From Tubiluchus corallicola (taxonomy: Eukaryota; Priapulida; Priapulimorpha; Priapulimorphida; Tubiluchidae): 62,000 nucleotides of DNA. The stretch spans positions 1-62,000 of the forward strand of contig JAQGDQ010000217.1 in assembly GCA_030141605.1 (NCBI GenBank), read 5' to 3'. The translations under genes were made by a program, and so were the position numbers. The notes under the pieces were generated by a model. That model made no database searches, was not told the DNA's origin, and was given only the letters and a program-made list of their open reading frames with translations. Shown in pieces: positions 12,821 through 24,400 of this stretch (positions are counted from its first letter, which is position 1; the number at the start of each line of letters is the position of its first letter).

Positions 12821-13768
12821 GAACAAGGAGCCGTGTGGGAAAACCGCGCGATTTTCTTTCTCTGTGTATATTCGGGCCATTATAGCGGATGTCGTGTACA
12901 GTATCAGTGTGAATGCGATGAATGTGAATGTCTTCATGAAAAACAGAAAAGCTCGCTTACCTATTTCATCACGAAACTACCGGCAGCAAGACACTAATCT
13001 TTCAATCTCTTCGATCATCAAATCCAAAGCTGCTGAGCGTAGCGCAGGATTTCAGTTGTGATGCTTTTTAATCAGTAATGACAGACGAAACAGGTGAGGC
13101 CAAATGGCCAAAATTATTCAGGTTGCTGGAAAACAATCCCATTGCAAACACAATGATAAGAGGTCATACTAGTACCACAAGTTTTCCATCCTCAAAAAGA
13201 TTTCTGTAAAATCTGCAGAGCAGGAGAGAAAGCCATGGAACTTTTATTGCATGGTACTGACTGACTGTGATTAATGTTGTCAGTATATAGTAGGGAAAAA
13301 TAGTGATAATGAAGATTCGTTTCCAGGAAATTGAAGAGTGATATGTCAAGCGATGTGCGCCTGGCTTCCTTAAATCCTGTGGTATAGTTCGAGCAAGTTT
13401 TACCTGTAGCGCTGGCTCTGCATTATTTTGAGTGCCGTTATTATATTACGCGCTTGTTATTATAGCAAGTCTAATTAGATGACGAAATTGTGGCGCAAAT
13501 GTAACGAACATCCCTTGATGCTGAAACATGTCGATGACGAGTCGAGCACAAATTTAAGGTGCAAAATTTTGAATGGTACATGTGACTGAATTGACGCGTA
13601 TGATTCTACTTCAGCTCAAGCTTCGACTGCGTCTGCAAGACTGAAAAAATTGCAGTTTTAGCGAGAGTAACAAGAATGCTGAATCCGTGGTTACCGTAAA
13701 CTCTGATTATAAACTTTAACGCGAGTACGTGCGGTATTGATTTTAAAAGGGCAAAAGTTTTTTGTATA
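12821..13768. other. 5' flank of GPCR 3
   Basis: Short ORFs at 12785-13061 without known domains. No exon or RNA recognised. The promoter-like block found upstream of GPCR 1 and 2 is not seen here. Confidence 0.4.
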
Positions 13769-14828
13769 ATGGTTGCAGTTCAGAATTTAGCTTTTTTGGA
13801 AAACTTTTCAACAAGTAGAAATGTTACTGGGGTTGATGATATTAGTGAAGACATCGATGCACTTAAAAAAGCCTCTGCACTCATGTTCATACTCACCTGG
13901 TTTATTTTGTTGACGAGTTTTGCCACTGTTCTCACAGTGACCTTGTCTCGGAGCCTTCATGAACTTCCTTACCTTTTCCTTTGTAGTTTGTCTTGCTCTG
14001 ACGCTGTTATGGCAACAGGTTGTTTACTCTTATCTATTCAGCGGTTTTGGGTGTTAAATAACGTGGTGATGTGCAATGCTGTTAGCTTTTGCATCGTGTA
14101 TTCATGCAAGGTTAGTGTTTTGACTTTATTAGCCATTAGCATCGATCGTTTATTTCAAATTTTAAATCCTCTTACAGGGTGCTACATCACTCCTTTTCAA
14201 ACGGTTAGTGTTATAGCTGTTTTGTGGCTCATACCACTCACTATTGACCTTGCAGTTATTTTATCAAATGGTCTGGTTGACTTTGGAGAGCGGTGCATCA
14301 TGGTCATGGTACCTTGGGCATCTGTCAGCTACGTCTTGGTGTCTGTGATTGCCTTGATTTGCGGATGTGGAATGATTTTTTGTTACGTAAGGATACTACT
14401 TATTGCTCGGCGCCATATTCAAATGATGACCTCTTCTGTAGGTGCTGTGACGTCTGCCGGAACACCAAGTCAGTTCAAACGCCATGTCAAACTTGCTAGA
14501 GCTTTTGGGTTAATCGTTGGGCTGTATTTCGTGTTATATTCACCAATGTTCGTTGTTGTCACACTGTATCACGTATGCCATGAACGTTGTGGCATCAGAA
14601 AAGACAGCAGTATTTTTTCCATTTGCGGCGCAATTTTGTTTTGGAACTCTCTTCTTAATGTTATTATCTACTCATTTAATGATAGGCATGTTTAGAATGG
14701 CAGCACAAAAGATTTTTCTTTGCAACAAAATTGGCAGCGGAAGGAACCAAGTTCGAAATGCTTTTCGGGCTGCAGATACTAATAGAAGTCCCGAAGCTAG
14801 GTCTTCACGTGTTGTGTCAATATTTTAG
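13769..14828 (+). CDS. class A GPCR 3 with a frameshift at helix 8
   Basis: A third paralogue. The main frame gives 308 residues ending at 14695: sequons at N12 and N18, D78 (2.50), DRL 126-128, Y257 and P259 in helix 6, and N297-V298-I-I-Y301 in helix 7. The protein then runs into 'NDRHV' and a stop where the paralogues have 'FRKAAKKV'. The equivalent helix 8 ('MFRMAAQKIFLC') continues in another frame to a stop at 14826-14828, so one extra base lies near 14684. Either the gene is recently damaged (receptor lacking helix 8 and C tail) or there is a sequencing error. Seven helices remain intact, so a shortened product is conceivable. AATAAA at 14909. Receptor 1 or 2 shows no such break. Confidence 0.85.
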
Positions 14829-14867
14829 TTTCGAAACGAGTTCTTACCCTGGCTCGGGTGTCAATAC

Positions 14868-15005
14868 ATCCTCTCTCTGCAAGCTAAGCAGCCAAAATCA
14901 GTATGATGAATAAAGCCAGCCCCCTAGAGCAAATGTTGAATGGGAATCACTCATCCACTCACTGGCCAGACCTGAGAAAGATCTGGAAAGCCAACACAGC
15001 TAAGC
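14868..15005 (-). mobile_element. 5S rRNA-derived SINE copy (SINE3-like), minus strand
   Basis: On the minus strand, 'ggccagtgagtggatgagtg' resembles the 3' part of 5S rRNA (its ...ggatgggtgacc region). It is followed by a tail with 'catactgattttggctgc' and a GAGAGAGG-TGTATT end shared with the copies at 24640 and 40940. Degenerate, no coding potential. Confidence 0.5.
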
Positions 15006-15039
15006 ACGAGCGCATGGTCTTGCAGAAGAGCGTGAGTGG

Positions 15040-15041
<2 letters not shown>

Positions 15042-15098
<57 letters not shown>

Positions 15099-15150
15099 GT
15101 AATCATCTTAGTCATTATCATCATCATCATCAGCAGCAGCAGCAGCACCA
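15042..15150. repeat. compound microsatellite (GA)n then (ATC)n-(CAG)n
   Basis: GA dinucleotides at 15042-15097, then ATC and CAG trinucleotides at about 15116-15150. Confidence 0.95.
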
Positions 15151-16884
15151 GCATCCTTGTTACTACTATGATGTCGTAAATTGCTCTAACGTCTTTAACC
15201 TTCTGTAACAGGTAAAGTAAGTTACATAATGAATAGAGTAATGCCAGGTGAATCACTATGTCACCGTCTATCTACTCGGTAATTCGTTGATTCATGTAAT
15301 ACAATATATAAGCTAGCTCAGGAAGCAGTTTCCTGGGAAAACCTGTTGGAAACCTGTGTAAAAGACGTGCAACAGGTTTAGAAAAACAAATAAAATTACT
15401 TTCAGTCCGATGCATTTAATCTCCCAACAACAAAAAACAACTAAAGTTTGTGACATTAGGCACAAATCATTAAAGTTCTCAACATGGTGCCGATTTAATT
15501 TGACTATGGTATTAAAGTCCTCGACAGCATTATTTTACTGCGTTATCATTACTGTGCGCAATAATAACTATTAGTGAGGCGGATGATAATTTGTTATAAG
15601 AGTAGGCTAACTACCCCATCTACTCCTACCGTATTTATAGTATTTCAAAACTTGGTCATGATGTGTGTTTGGCGACTGAAATTAAGAATGGCTCCGAGAA
15701 GTCAATAATGGTTGAGTGATCACTTGGTTCAACACTCACTTAGCAGGTGCATTCATCCATGTAATTCTGCTGTTTAGTTGGTAAATGAAGGGTGTAAAGG
15801 ATGTAAAGGTCATGTAATGGTAGTTAAAGTTTCTGCCAGTTCAGTGTCAATCTACATTGAGTAGATCCTGTTCAATTGTGGATTTCGGCTGGCCAATTCG
15901 ACAGATTCCGGCTAGCATAAAAAAGTATATAGCTCTGCCTTGCTTTTTTTATGAAGCCTTTCGTCTCTTTTCCTGATTGATGCTTAATTAAAGGAGAAGA
16001 AAAGACAACTTTCAAGTCATGAAAGACTTTCCACACAAAATTATAGTACTTAGCATTACGCTTACCTGCTTAAAAAATTTTTGTGACTAGAAAGAAAATT
16101 CTAGTAATTTAACATGTTCGCGCCAATTGGTAAGATGTCACTGACTCACCTTCCCAGTGTGCACCACTGACTCACCAAAAAACGTATTTTAAATCTTATT
16201 GACAAATACTGTATAATGTATACTTTTGTTTAGCTAGCGAAGAGTGTGCCTCGAATGCTATGATTATTTTTTTCACACTTTAACAATTAACACAGTGTTG
16301 TCTAAACTTGTTTCAAACGACCTACCATCAAAATGGTTGCGCCTAATGGTCTTCCCGGGGGTTTAAATTTACATGTTTTGTACGGCATTACTGCTAACGC
16401 AAGCATATCAGTAAGACAGCATGTAAGAGATATAAAATTTCAAGGCGAATTTTTAAAGTTTTATTTAGTAAGATTGTTTTCTTGTGTTTTAACTTGTCTA
16501 TATTTTCTCATACGTTCGTGTGCGTTTAAATGAGCAAATGATGTATGGGTCTTAAGTCGATGTTATATCTTATTTGTGACATTGAGTTTATCTATAAAAT
16601 CAGTCAGTTGTCTTAATCCTATACGCGTCAAGGTTTGTATTACATTGCAAATGTTTTATTAATTTCTTGTGTGGTATGTAAAATTATTTTAAGATATTTG
16701 ACGTATTTGCTTGTTGAATGCTGTGTTTATTATAAAATTGTCAATAAAATGTTTGTAGTGGCGGCATTTAGTGCTTTTATTCTGTATTTCTTTAGTTGTA
16801 AATAATAAGAATTCCTCATAATGACAGTTCCGGGACATTTTTCTAAAGTATTCAATTACATGTTTTACAAAAACATCCTATTCT
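15151..16884. other. AT-rich stretch upstream of the myosin exons
   Basis: No exon of a myosin motor is recognisable, although motor-coding exons would be expected upstream of 18339. The ORF at 16333-16533 has no known domain. Intergenic or intronic. Confidence 0.4.
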
Positions 16885-17010
16885 TGTTTATTCATTAATT
16901 TATTTACTTATTCATCATTCATTCCTTTATTCAGTCAGTCAGTCAGTCAGTCAGCTAGTCGTTCGTTCGCTCGTTCGTTCATTTATTCATTCGTCCACTT
17001 ATTCATTTTT
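16885..17010. repeat. tetranucleotide repeats (ATTC, CAGT, GTTC)
   Basis: Successive blocks of CAGT and GTTC/ATTC units, each 4-6 copies. Confidence 0.85.
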
Positions 17011-17819
17011 CTTTTATTAGATTGGCATATATTTATAATACGATTTTAGATAACCTATTGTCATAACAAGATATACCTCCCCCCGCCCCCTCGTGGATTT
17101 TCACTTGTGACTGGCGATTTTCTAGGAACAGTACAAGTCATATAGTTTACTTCTGTTGACCCCCGGGCCTCGAAGTATCTTATCTTAATCTTAGGTAACT
17201 TATCTTACCTACTTATCTTAAGTAACAATATTGTAACTTATCTATGAGAAATCAATACCAAGTTAGTTTTCCATATCTCAAGAATAAAAGATGGTGTCGA
17301 ATAAGACTAACTCTATTCGATAAAGGAGGAAAAACTAAGTAGAGCGAGTAGAAAAAACAAAATCTACCCAGATCACCAATCGATTATCATCACTTGTCGT
17401 AGAAAAAATTGAAATATAATTATATAAATAAATACTTATAGAGGCGGCATGCTGACGAGTTTTTCTTGCAGTTGGGCCGAAACAGTCGTAAATATAATTG
17501 TTAATACATAAGTCACTCACTAATTTTATTTTCATTTTTGCAGCTGATCAACAAACGGCGTTCATCTAGTAAACTCTTGTTCGGTTGTTAACAATTTTAT
17601 TAAGCCTACAATTTCTTCTGCTGCCACACTGATTCTAGGAGCAGAGATATAATATTGCTGCGTGATTAGATATAGAAAAGAGCTTGGCATATAGGTGCAA
17701 ATTTAAATCGCTACAGTAGACTTATGAAACTGAGTTTGATGCTACTAAAATTTCCGTGTAATCGTAGACTCAGCCATCAAATGGTCCTTTGGTTCCTGTT
17801 GTAACAGCCATTAAATTTT
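17011..17819. other. non-coding DNA, no gene recognised
   Basis: C-rich 'ctccccccgccccctcg' at about 17078 and AT-rich DNA. The minus ORF at 17335-17535 has no recognisable domain. Confidence 0.35.
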
Positions 17820-18290
17820 AGTAAATATTCAAAAATAATGAGACACTTTTGATACGGCAACAATTCTATCACTAAACAAGGAGTTCAACTTTGGAATACC
17901 CTGCCATCGAATTTAAAACAAATCAAGTCTTTCGACGAATTCAAATCAAAATTAAAAATACATACATTAAATCGTTTTGAAAACCCTACATACGTAAACG
18001 ATAATATATATTCATCCGCAAATTTTATTTACCCACGTCCATTTTAAATTGTATGTATATATTGTATATAGTCTATTATAATTTGCGTGTAATGTAATTA
18101 TAATGTATATTTTGTTTTAAATTTTTGGCACAGTAGTTTTTAGTTTGCACTGGACGCATTTGCCTTTAACAGTTGTGAATTTTATTCTCATGCTGCGATG
18201 TTCTTTTATGCTTTTATAGTTATGAATATCGATTTTTTTCTGGCAAATAAAGATTATGTATATACATATATATATAAGTATCTGATGTAT
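17820..18290 (+). mobile_element. LINE 3' end (non-LTR retrotransposon relic)
   Basis: From 17856 to 18047 an open frame encodes the typical C-terminal tail of a LINE reverse-transcriptase protein: Gly-x-x-Ser-Ile ... Gly-x-x-Leu-Trp-Asn-x-Leu-Pro followed by the 'SFDEFKSKLK' type helix. A TGA lies just before it (17850-17852). A short 3' UTR follows, with AATAAA at 18246 and a TA-rich simple-repeat tail. It is 5'-truncated: no reverse-transcriptase core upstream. The pattern occurs in several LINE clades, so I do not assign one. Confidence 0.7.
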
Positions 18291-18338
18291 AAGAAGTATT
18301 ATTAATTACACGGAAAGCAAAAGGTCATGTTATTTCAG

Positions 18339-18494
18339 GGATACCCATCGCATGTTTTATATGAGGAATTTGTTCAGAAATATAAAATTCTCACAAAGCG
18401 CGATTCTTTACCCGACGACGTGAAAGATGCTGCAGAATTCATCATCCGGATGCTGGATTTGCCTCATAATGAGTGGCAGCTTGGCAGCACTAAG
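18339..18494 (+). CDS. myosin exon 1 in window: end of motor domain
   Basis: 52 codons, phase 0 at both ends. '[18 protein letters not shown]' is the converter-region motif that follows the SH1 helix in myosins; 'NEWQLGSTK' precedes the lever arm. Acceptor at 18337-38. An in-frame ATG at 18327 makes a local start formally possible, but the homology continues from an upstream exon in all myosins. Confidence 0.88.
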
Positions 18495-21400
18495 GTACGC
18501 TATTCATTGTCTGTTTCCAGGAGTATATTTAAAGTATAACTCTCTTGAGATTTTTAGTATCATTATTTACTCTTTGTAAATCACGTCAACAATAAGTAAG
18601 ATTTACAGTGTTGGACTTGGCACTACTGTCACTTTTTTCGGAACTAGTTTAGTTTCCAAATTCGACAGTTATGGGTTTTGTCCCGTTACCGATAAATAAT
18701 CTTGAACTTAGGATAAAAATTAATTACCCTCATATTATTTCGGGCTCTGAATTAATTATTAAACATTAGCTCAACCAATTAGTAATTACACTAGTGTGAA
18801 TGGACTAATTGAAAATGCTGAGTTGGTTGGTGAGCCACGAGTATTGAAATTATCATAAGGGCTGAGTAGTTTAATCATGGTGTTGGCCTTGTAACCCAAA
18901 GGTTCCTGGCTCAAATCCAACAAAACAAGTACATATTAAACAAGTACATATAGGTTCATTCCATTAGATTGTAATCGTAACTAAGTTTGGCTGTCCGGAA
19001 ACTTTTATTGCTCTTCTTTGCTCGGACTCGAGCCCGGGGTTTTCCACATCCTAAGTATCTGCGCTAAAAGATGTAATTCATCACAATAAAAGTGCCAATA
19101 ATGTAATTCATCAATGAATATCAGTGAATGTATCAATAGATCACTTAAATAATATAGTGTATATTAGGGCATATAAAATGCCTTGAATAATATAGTGTAT
19201 TTCGACTTTTTAGCCGACTACATATTTTCACTTTACCTGCAAGATTGTCTGTTATTTTTACATTAGTTTCCTACTATTTGCCCAAGATATCTCTAATTGC
19301 AAGACATTTTCGTCATGAAAAATTGTAACTTAATTCACATAGGATAAGTCTCAAATTAAACTGTAATCCCGTACGATTTGATTATCTGTTTGATGATGAG
19401 GTAGACCTTCGTGGTAAAAAAATTGCGTTTCCGCAGCTCGGAAGTCTTATCAAATAAAGTTAATTAAAACCAGGGATTGTTATTTGAAAACAGTGCACCA
19501 AGTTGATGAGTTTCCATCCGAAGCCTATTTATTACTTCTTGCATGTGATATTTTCACCATTGCCAAATTTAATGAATCTTATATGTTTGCATGTTTTTTT
19601 TCTCGTTCATGAATGAATAAGTGAATGAGCGGACAAATGAACGAACAAATGACTGTGCAAATGATCACTACCTGAACTTTTTCTATTCGAGCTTTGGTTG
19701 CATTCTGTGTTACAGGTTTTCTTAAAGCACAATACCTTCGACCAGTTGGAGGAATGGCGCTACAGAGTGCTAAATGAAGCGTCCAGGAATATAGTGAGGC
19801 GGTGGAAGGGGTTTCTAGCTCGAAGAGGTAAGATTGTTTTGTTGGGGTGAATAGTTTCAGTACAAACAAGCTCAGGTATTAAGTTTGTGTAATGTTTTTT
19901 CACTTTGCTTATTACGTGTTCTCGCTAATTTTGTTTTCTTTTTTACTTATTTGGCATGATTACATATTTGTTTGGTTCGCTCATTTGCTTTGAACATTAG
20001 TGGCGCTGTATCTCAAAGTATTTTTAATATTTCTTTATTTTTTATTTTTTTTTACAATTTAGTCAGTTTCCCATCCCCTTTTGTGAATAGGCCTATTCCT
20101 AGAATTTGTTCTACGTTCTGCTCAATAATAGTGTTACGGGAGCGAAATGCCATTATTTACAACATTTGACTGATCCAAATTTGAACACTGGACCTCTTGG
20201 CCGGCCCTGCAAACAATAGTAACGGGAGTTAACGGTTTACTACTCAAAGACTATAAAGTGTGTAGGATGATAAACTTGGTTAATTTACAGTGAGGTCGAA
20301 TTTATTGAGATATTTAGTGACCTTGAGTGGGTTGCTTAAGGTCAAAACCCAACTACATCCGTGTGCTGTAAGGAGTTGGTTTATTTGTAAGGCCAGATTT
20401 TAGTGGAGTAGTCAGTGACCGTGAGAATGCGAGTCAAAGTCAAAACGCAAAAAATATTGAATTTGGGCAACCAGACTTAAGTAACTTATAGTACCACGTG
20501 TCTAACTGTAAAGAATCCCAAAAAACAATTTAAAGGAAACGAAATAAAAAAGCAACATTTAAAAGCTGGCTGGAAGTCACATTAATAGAGTAGATTAGAA
20601 TGGGCTTTCTCTCAACAAGCTATGTATTTGAAGTGCATTTAAGAACACTTTAAATAGAATAATAAGCAAATATGTGCAGAATATGTTTTATTTAAGTTGT
20701 CTCTCTCTCACACACACAACACCTCACCTCTTTTTAATACTTTTCCAAGTCTTCAATTGCTTGAAATTTTCATACTATAATAAAATCACGATATTGAACA
20801 AAGCTTAAGGTCTGAAATACAGCAAAACACGAGCAAAACCTAAAGTACAAAAGCGCAACTAAATAATAGTAAACTAGTGGGTTGTAATAGATTTTCTACT
20901 CTAGATAAATTCTCTATATCTCTTAGTCTTATCGCTTTCGCGTTTCTTTCACACATTTTCTTGGTGCAGTATTCGATCTACAGGTTGGCTTTCACACATT
21001 TTCTTGGCGCAGTATTCGATCTGCAGGTTGCCTGATTAAGTTTCCGGATGAAGGCGTGTTTCGTATTGGGAAGCTTTCTGTTCAACATATCATTTTTATT
21101 TCTTCCTACCTGGTATACCCTCTAAATATTCTTGTTCGTGGAATTTCGTGAGCATGTGACACAGTGATATCTAGACTAACTTGATAATGCATAATCCAGC
21201 TCGAGAAACGTTTTATTAAATTTTATTTATCCTGTTTGAGAAGTAGTAATGTTCTTATATATATATATATCACTTTGCAACAGAAGATAGTTTTTCTGTG
21301 AGATCAATTACTGGCCTCAATCTGCAGTTAATAATTTATAAGTATGATTTGAAACATTTACCGTATATTGTATTACTGAGAAATCTTACAACCTGGATGA

Positions 21401-24400
21401 AAAAGAAGCTGCAGTATGTTCACTTGTCAGAAATACAATACATGATATCGAAACGACAACTTTCTCAAAAACAAGAGCTAATTTCTATTTTGATTCATAT
21501 TTGCTGTTTCTAGTTGTATATTACTTGACTGATATAAAATATTATGGTATGGATAGGATAAGCATATAAGATGAGTCAGTGGATCGACAGAAGTTGTCTT
21601 AACGTTAGCCACAGTTGGGGACGTGCATGCATTGTCCCTCAGGAAATAAATAATCAGGGCAATATAGCAGAAGAAATGGTCCAAAGCTAGTTTCTATTTT
21701 AGGAAGAAACAGGTTTTATTAAACCTGGTAGGAGTTTGGCTTTATTTTCAGATGGTTTCTTTCATTAGCAATTCTGGCTTTTTGAGTTTCTTGTTTTTTA
21801 TGCTACTACCATTCACTTGGTCTATTTTTGATGAAGAAAAGCTTTGTTTCGTTCTTTGTTCTGCAATTTGATAGATCAATAAATTTGGCTTCGTTTAATT
21901 GGTGCTGCATACTTTGTGGTTTTCTTCTTATTTTTAGATAATGCAATTGATTTTTTCCAAACTGGTACATTTTGTAACTTCATATCAAATTTGTTCTACT
22001 TTGAATTTTAAAAGGAAAGTAAGGCTGCATAAAGGATTGCGTTGTTTTAAACTGGTTGGTGGTTACTAGCATTCTTTTTTGAAAATCAATTCTCAGCTTT
22101 TGAATATTATTAATCATAAATCATAATTATGGTTATTTGCTGTAGATTTTAAGAGAAAGAAGCAGGCATGCATTTTAGTGCAGCACAAATTTCGTGCAAA
22201 ACAACAAAGAAGATTGTTTTTACGGCAACGACGAGCCATAATAATTATTCAGGTAACCATTCACAAACTTCCAGTTACCTGTTGCACCTAGTAATGGTAA
22301 ACATCAGACTTATTCAATTTTAATCTTACTAAACAATTATAGTAATAAAATTATTCTGATGTATTTGTGTTTTCTGTTAGATTTAAAATAAATGTTCTAA
22401 ACTTGGATTTAAAATGTTAAAATCGCTGGTATGCCACAAGCACTTACTTTCGAATTTGCAACAGGCGTACACACGTGGAATGTTTGCTCGTGAAGCGGCT
22501 ACCGTCTTGCGAATTCAGAAAATCCAGGAAGAGGAACAAATGAGGGAAAGGGAGAGACAGGAGCGTCTCGCACGTGAACAGCAAGAGAAAGAGGAACAAG
22601 AATATCTTGAGGAATCACTCAGGTATGTAGTAAATGTGCATTGCTAACAGACATAATCAACAGATATTCTCCTGTTGAGTTATCATTTAATTCAATGAAG
22701 ATTGTGCATTTGATATCGTAACATGATTTGCTTTTCATACGTGAATCATGATATTACATGCATGTGCTGTGTCCCACTGTGTTGGTAAGCCTCAGTAAGG
22801 CGGCTTTTTATCTTTTCTTTCTTATCTGTCTGCTTAGTAAGATGATTCAGTAAGCTTACAGACTCCCTTATGCTGTAAAGAACAAACTCTAATTCATTTT
22901 TACGGTTTGCTGAACCTTTAGCTTGCCTGCTGCGTGCACATATAAGAACTGAATTAGCTTGCCAGGCATCTGCTAGGTTGGTGCTGTTTACATCATTAAC
23001 TCTTTCTATACGTGAACAATTTAAATGTCAATTTCCTGGCACTTGAATTAACTCAAAGAAATGGAGTAGTCGTAAAAACTCCATATAATTTTCTATTTTA
23101 TGGCTCTTGTTCACTGCTGATTCTCACTTCATGCGTTATTTTAATGCAGATACGCCCCTTGTCTCTATTTTCTTGCATTGTCGGTCTTGCTGCAGCATGG
23201 TTTTGTGACAGCTGAAGAGAGCTAATGCATGAACGGCAGAGTTTGTTTCACGATGAAGCTAGTCACGCATTCTAGCTGCAGGCAAAACATTAAGCAGAGA
23301 GTCTTGTCAGTCTTTTGGACTTTTCAGTGATCAGAGCATGTTTCTCTTGAGTAAAAATATAATGCCTGTGTTTGAGCATATCAGAAAAAGGAGAATCAAA
23401 TCAGAATCAAACTACACTTTTCATTTTTATCAAATACACATTTGCAGTAGCTCTTAAGACATTCGAGTTGTAAGCGTACAGAGAAGGTTACTAAGTCCCA
23501 TTTGATCTTGAATTTGACCTTGAATGTAGGTAAGTTCTTTTACTGTGCATCCATCCAAAAGTGTAGGCAATTTGCATTTATTGGCTTGCTTATCTACCAA
23601 AGCTGTCAACACAAACAAATTCAAATATTCCAGTGAAGTCCATGGCTGTGAAATAAATTCTCTAGTTAAAATTGCTTTGCCGCTGTAATTTGACTATAAA
23701 CCGCATTAGCAGTTTTGAAGTTGCATTTATTGCCGTGTTTGTTGTAGTTCAGTAGGTCACGCTCCCTACAACTGTTATTCAAAATCAATGCACTATAATT
23801 TAGCTGATTTTCTTCATTAACAATACTTTTATTGATCAGGTCGAGCAGACCTTTTTCTTTTTGTGTTGCCTCTTTTGTGTTGCTTATGTAGTAACAATAG
23901 TTAAGAAGTATTGAGATTTATAATGTATTAAATAGAAAGGTTATTAGTATTTAGCAACATAAGGATTTTTATTTGGCCTCATTAATTTGTTTGTAAATTA
24001 TTCCCATTGTCCTTGCTGCTTTGGTTGTTTTCTCTGATGTATTGTAGATAATGATTAATTAAGTTTCCTGTACATGTTGGTTGTTGCCACCCTTTGTCCG
24101 CCATTCTTACGTAAGCAAGTCATCATTATAATACCTTCCATCCTGTTATTTCTTATTTGGAAGCAGAGGATTGATGGATTTCCCCAGTGCTCTAGGAGCT
24201 TAATTTCTTCATTCTTTACATGACGTAAACATGAACTTTTTAAACTCTGCTGCACTAAGTCGACTTTAGAGTAGCTTTGAAATTAATTAAAAAGCTGTTG
24301 TCAAAGTATATTATATTTGCATTCTCTTATATAGAAGTTTTTTTGAGAAAAAAGGCAGGAGAGGGCTTGTCAGATTGAAAAACTTGTTCCAGATGATATG

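Noticed and set aside
18855-18935. Functional tRNA-Thr gene
   Set aside because: B box degenerate and acceptor/T arms do not pair well; sequence resembles a SINE head.
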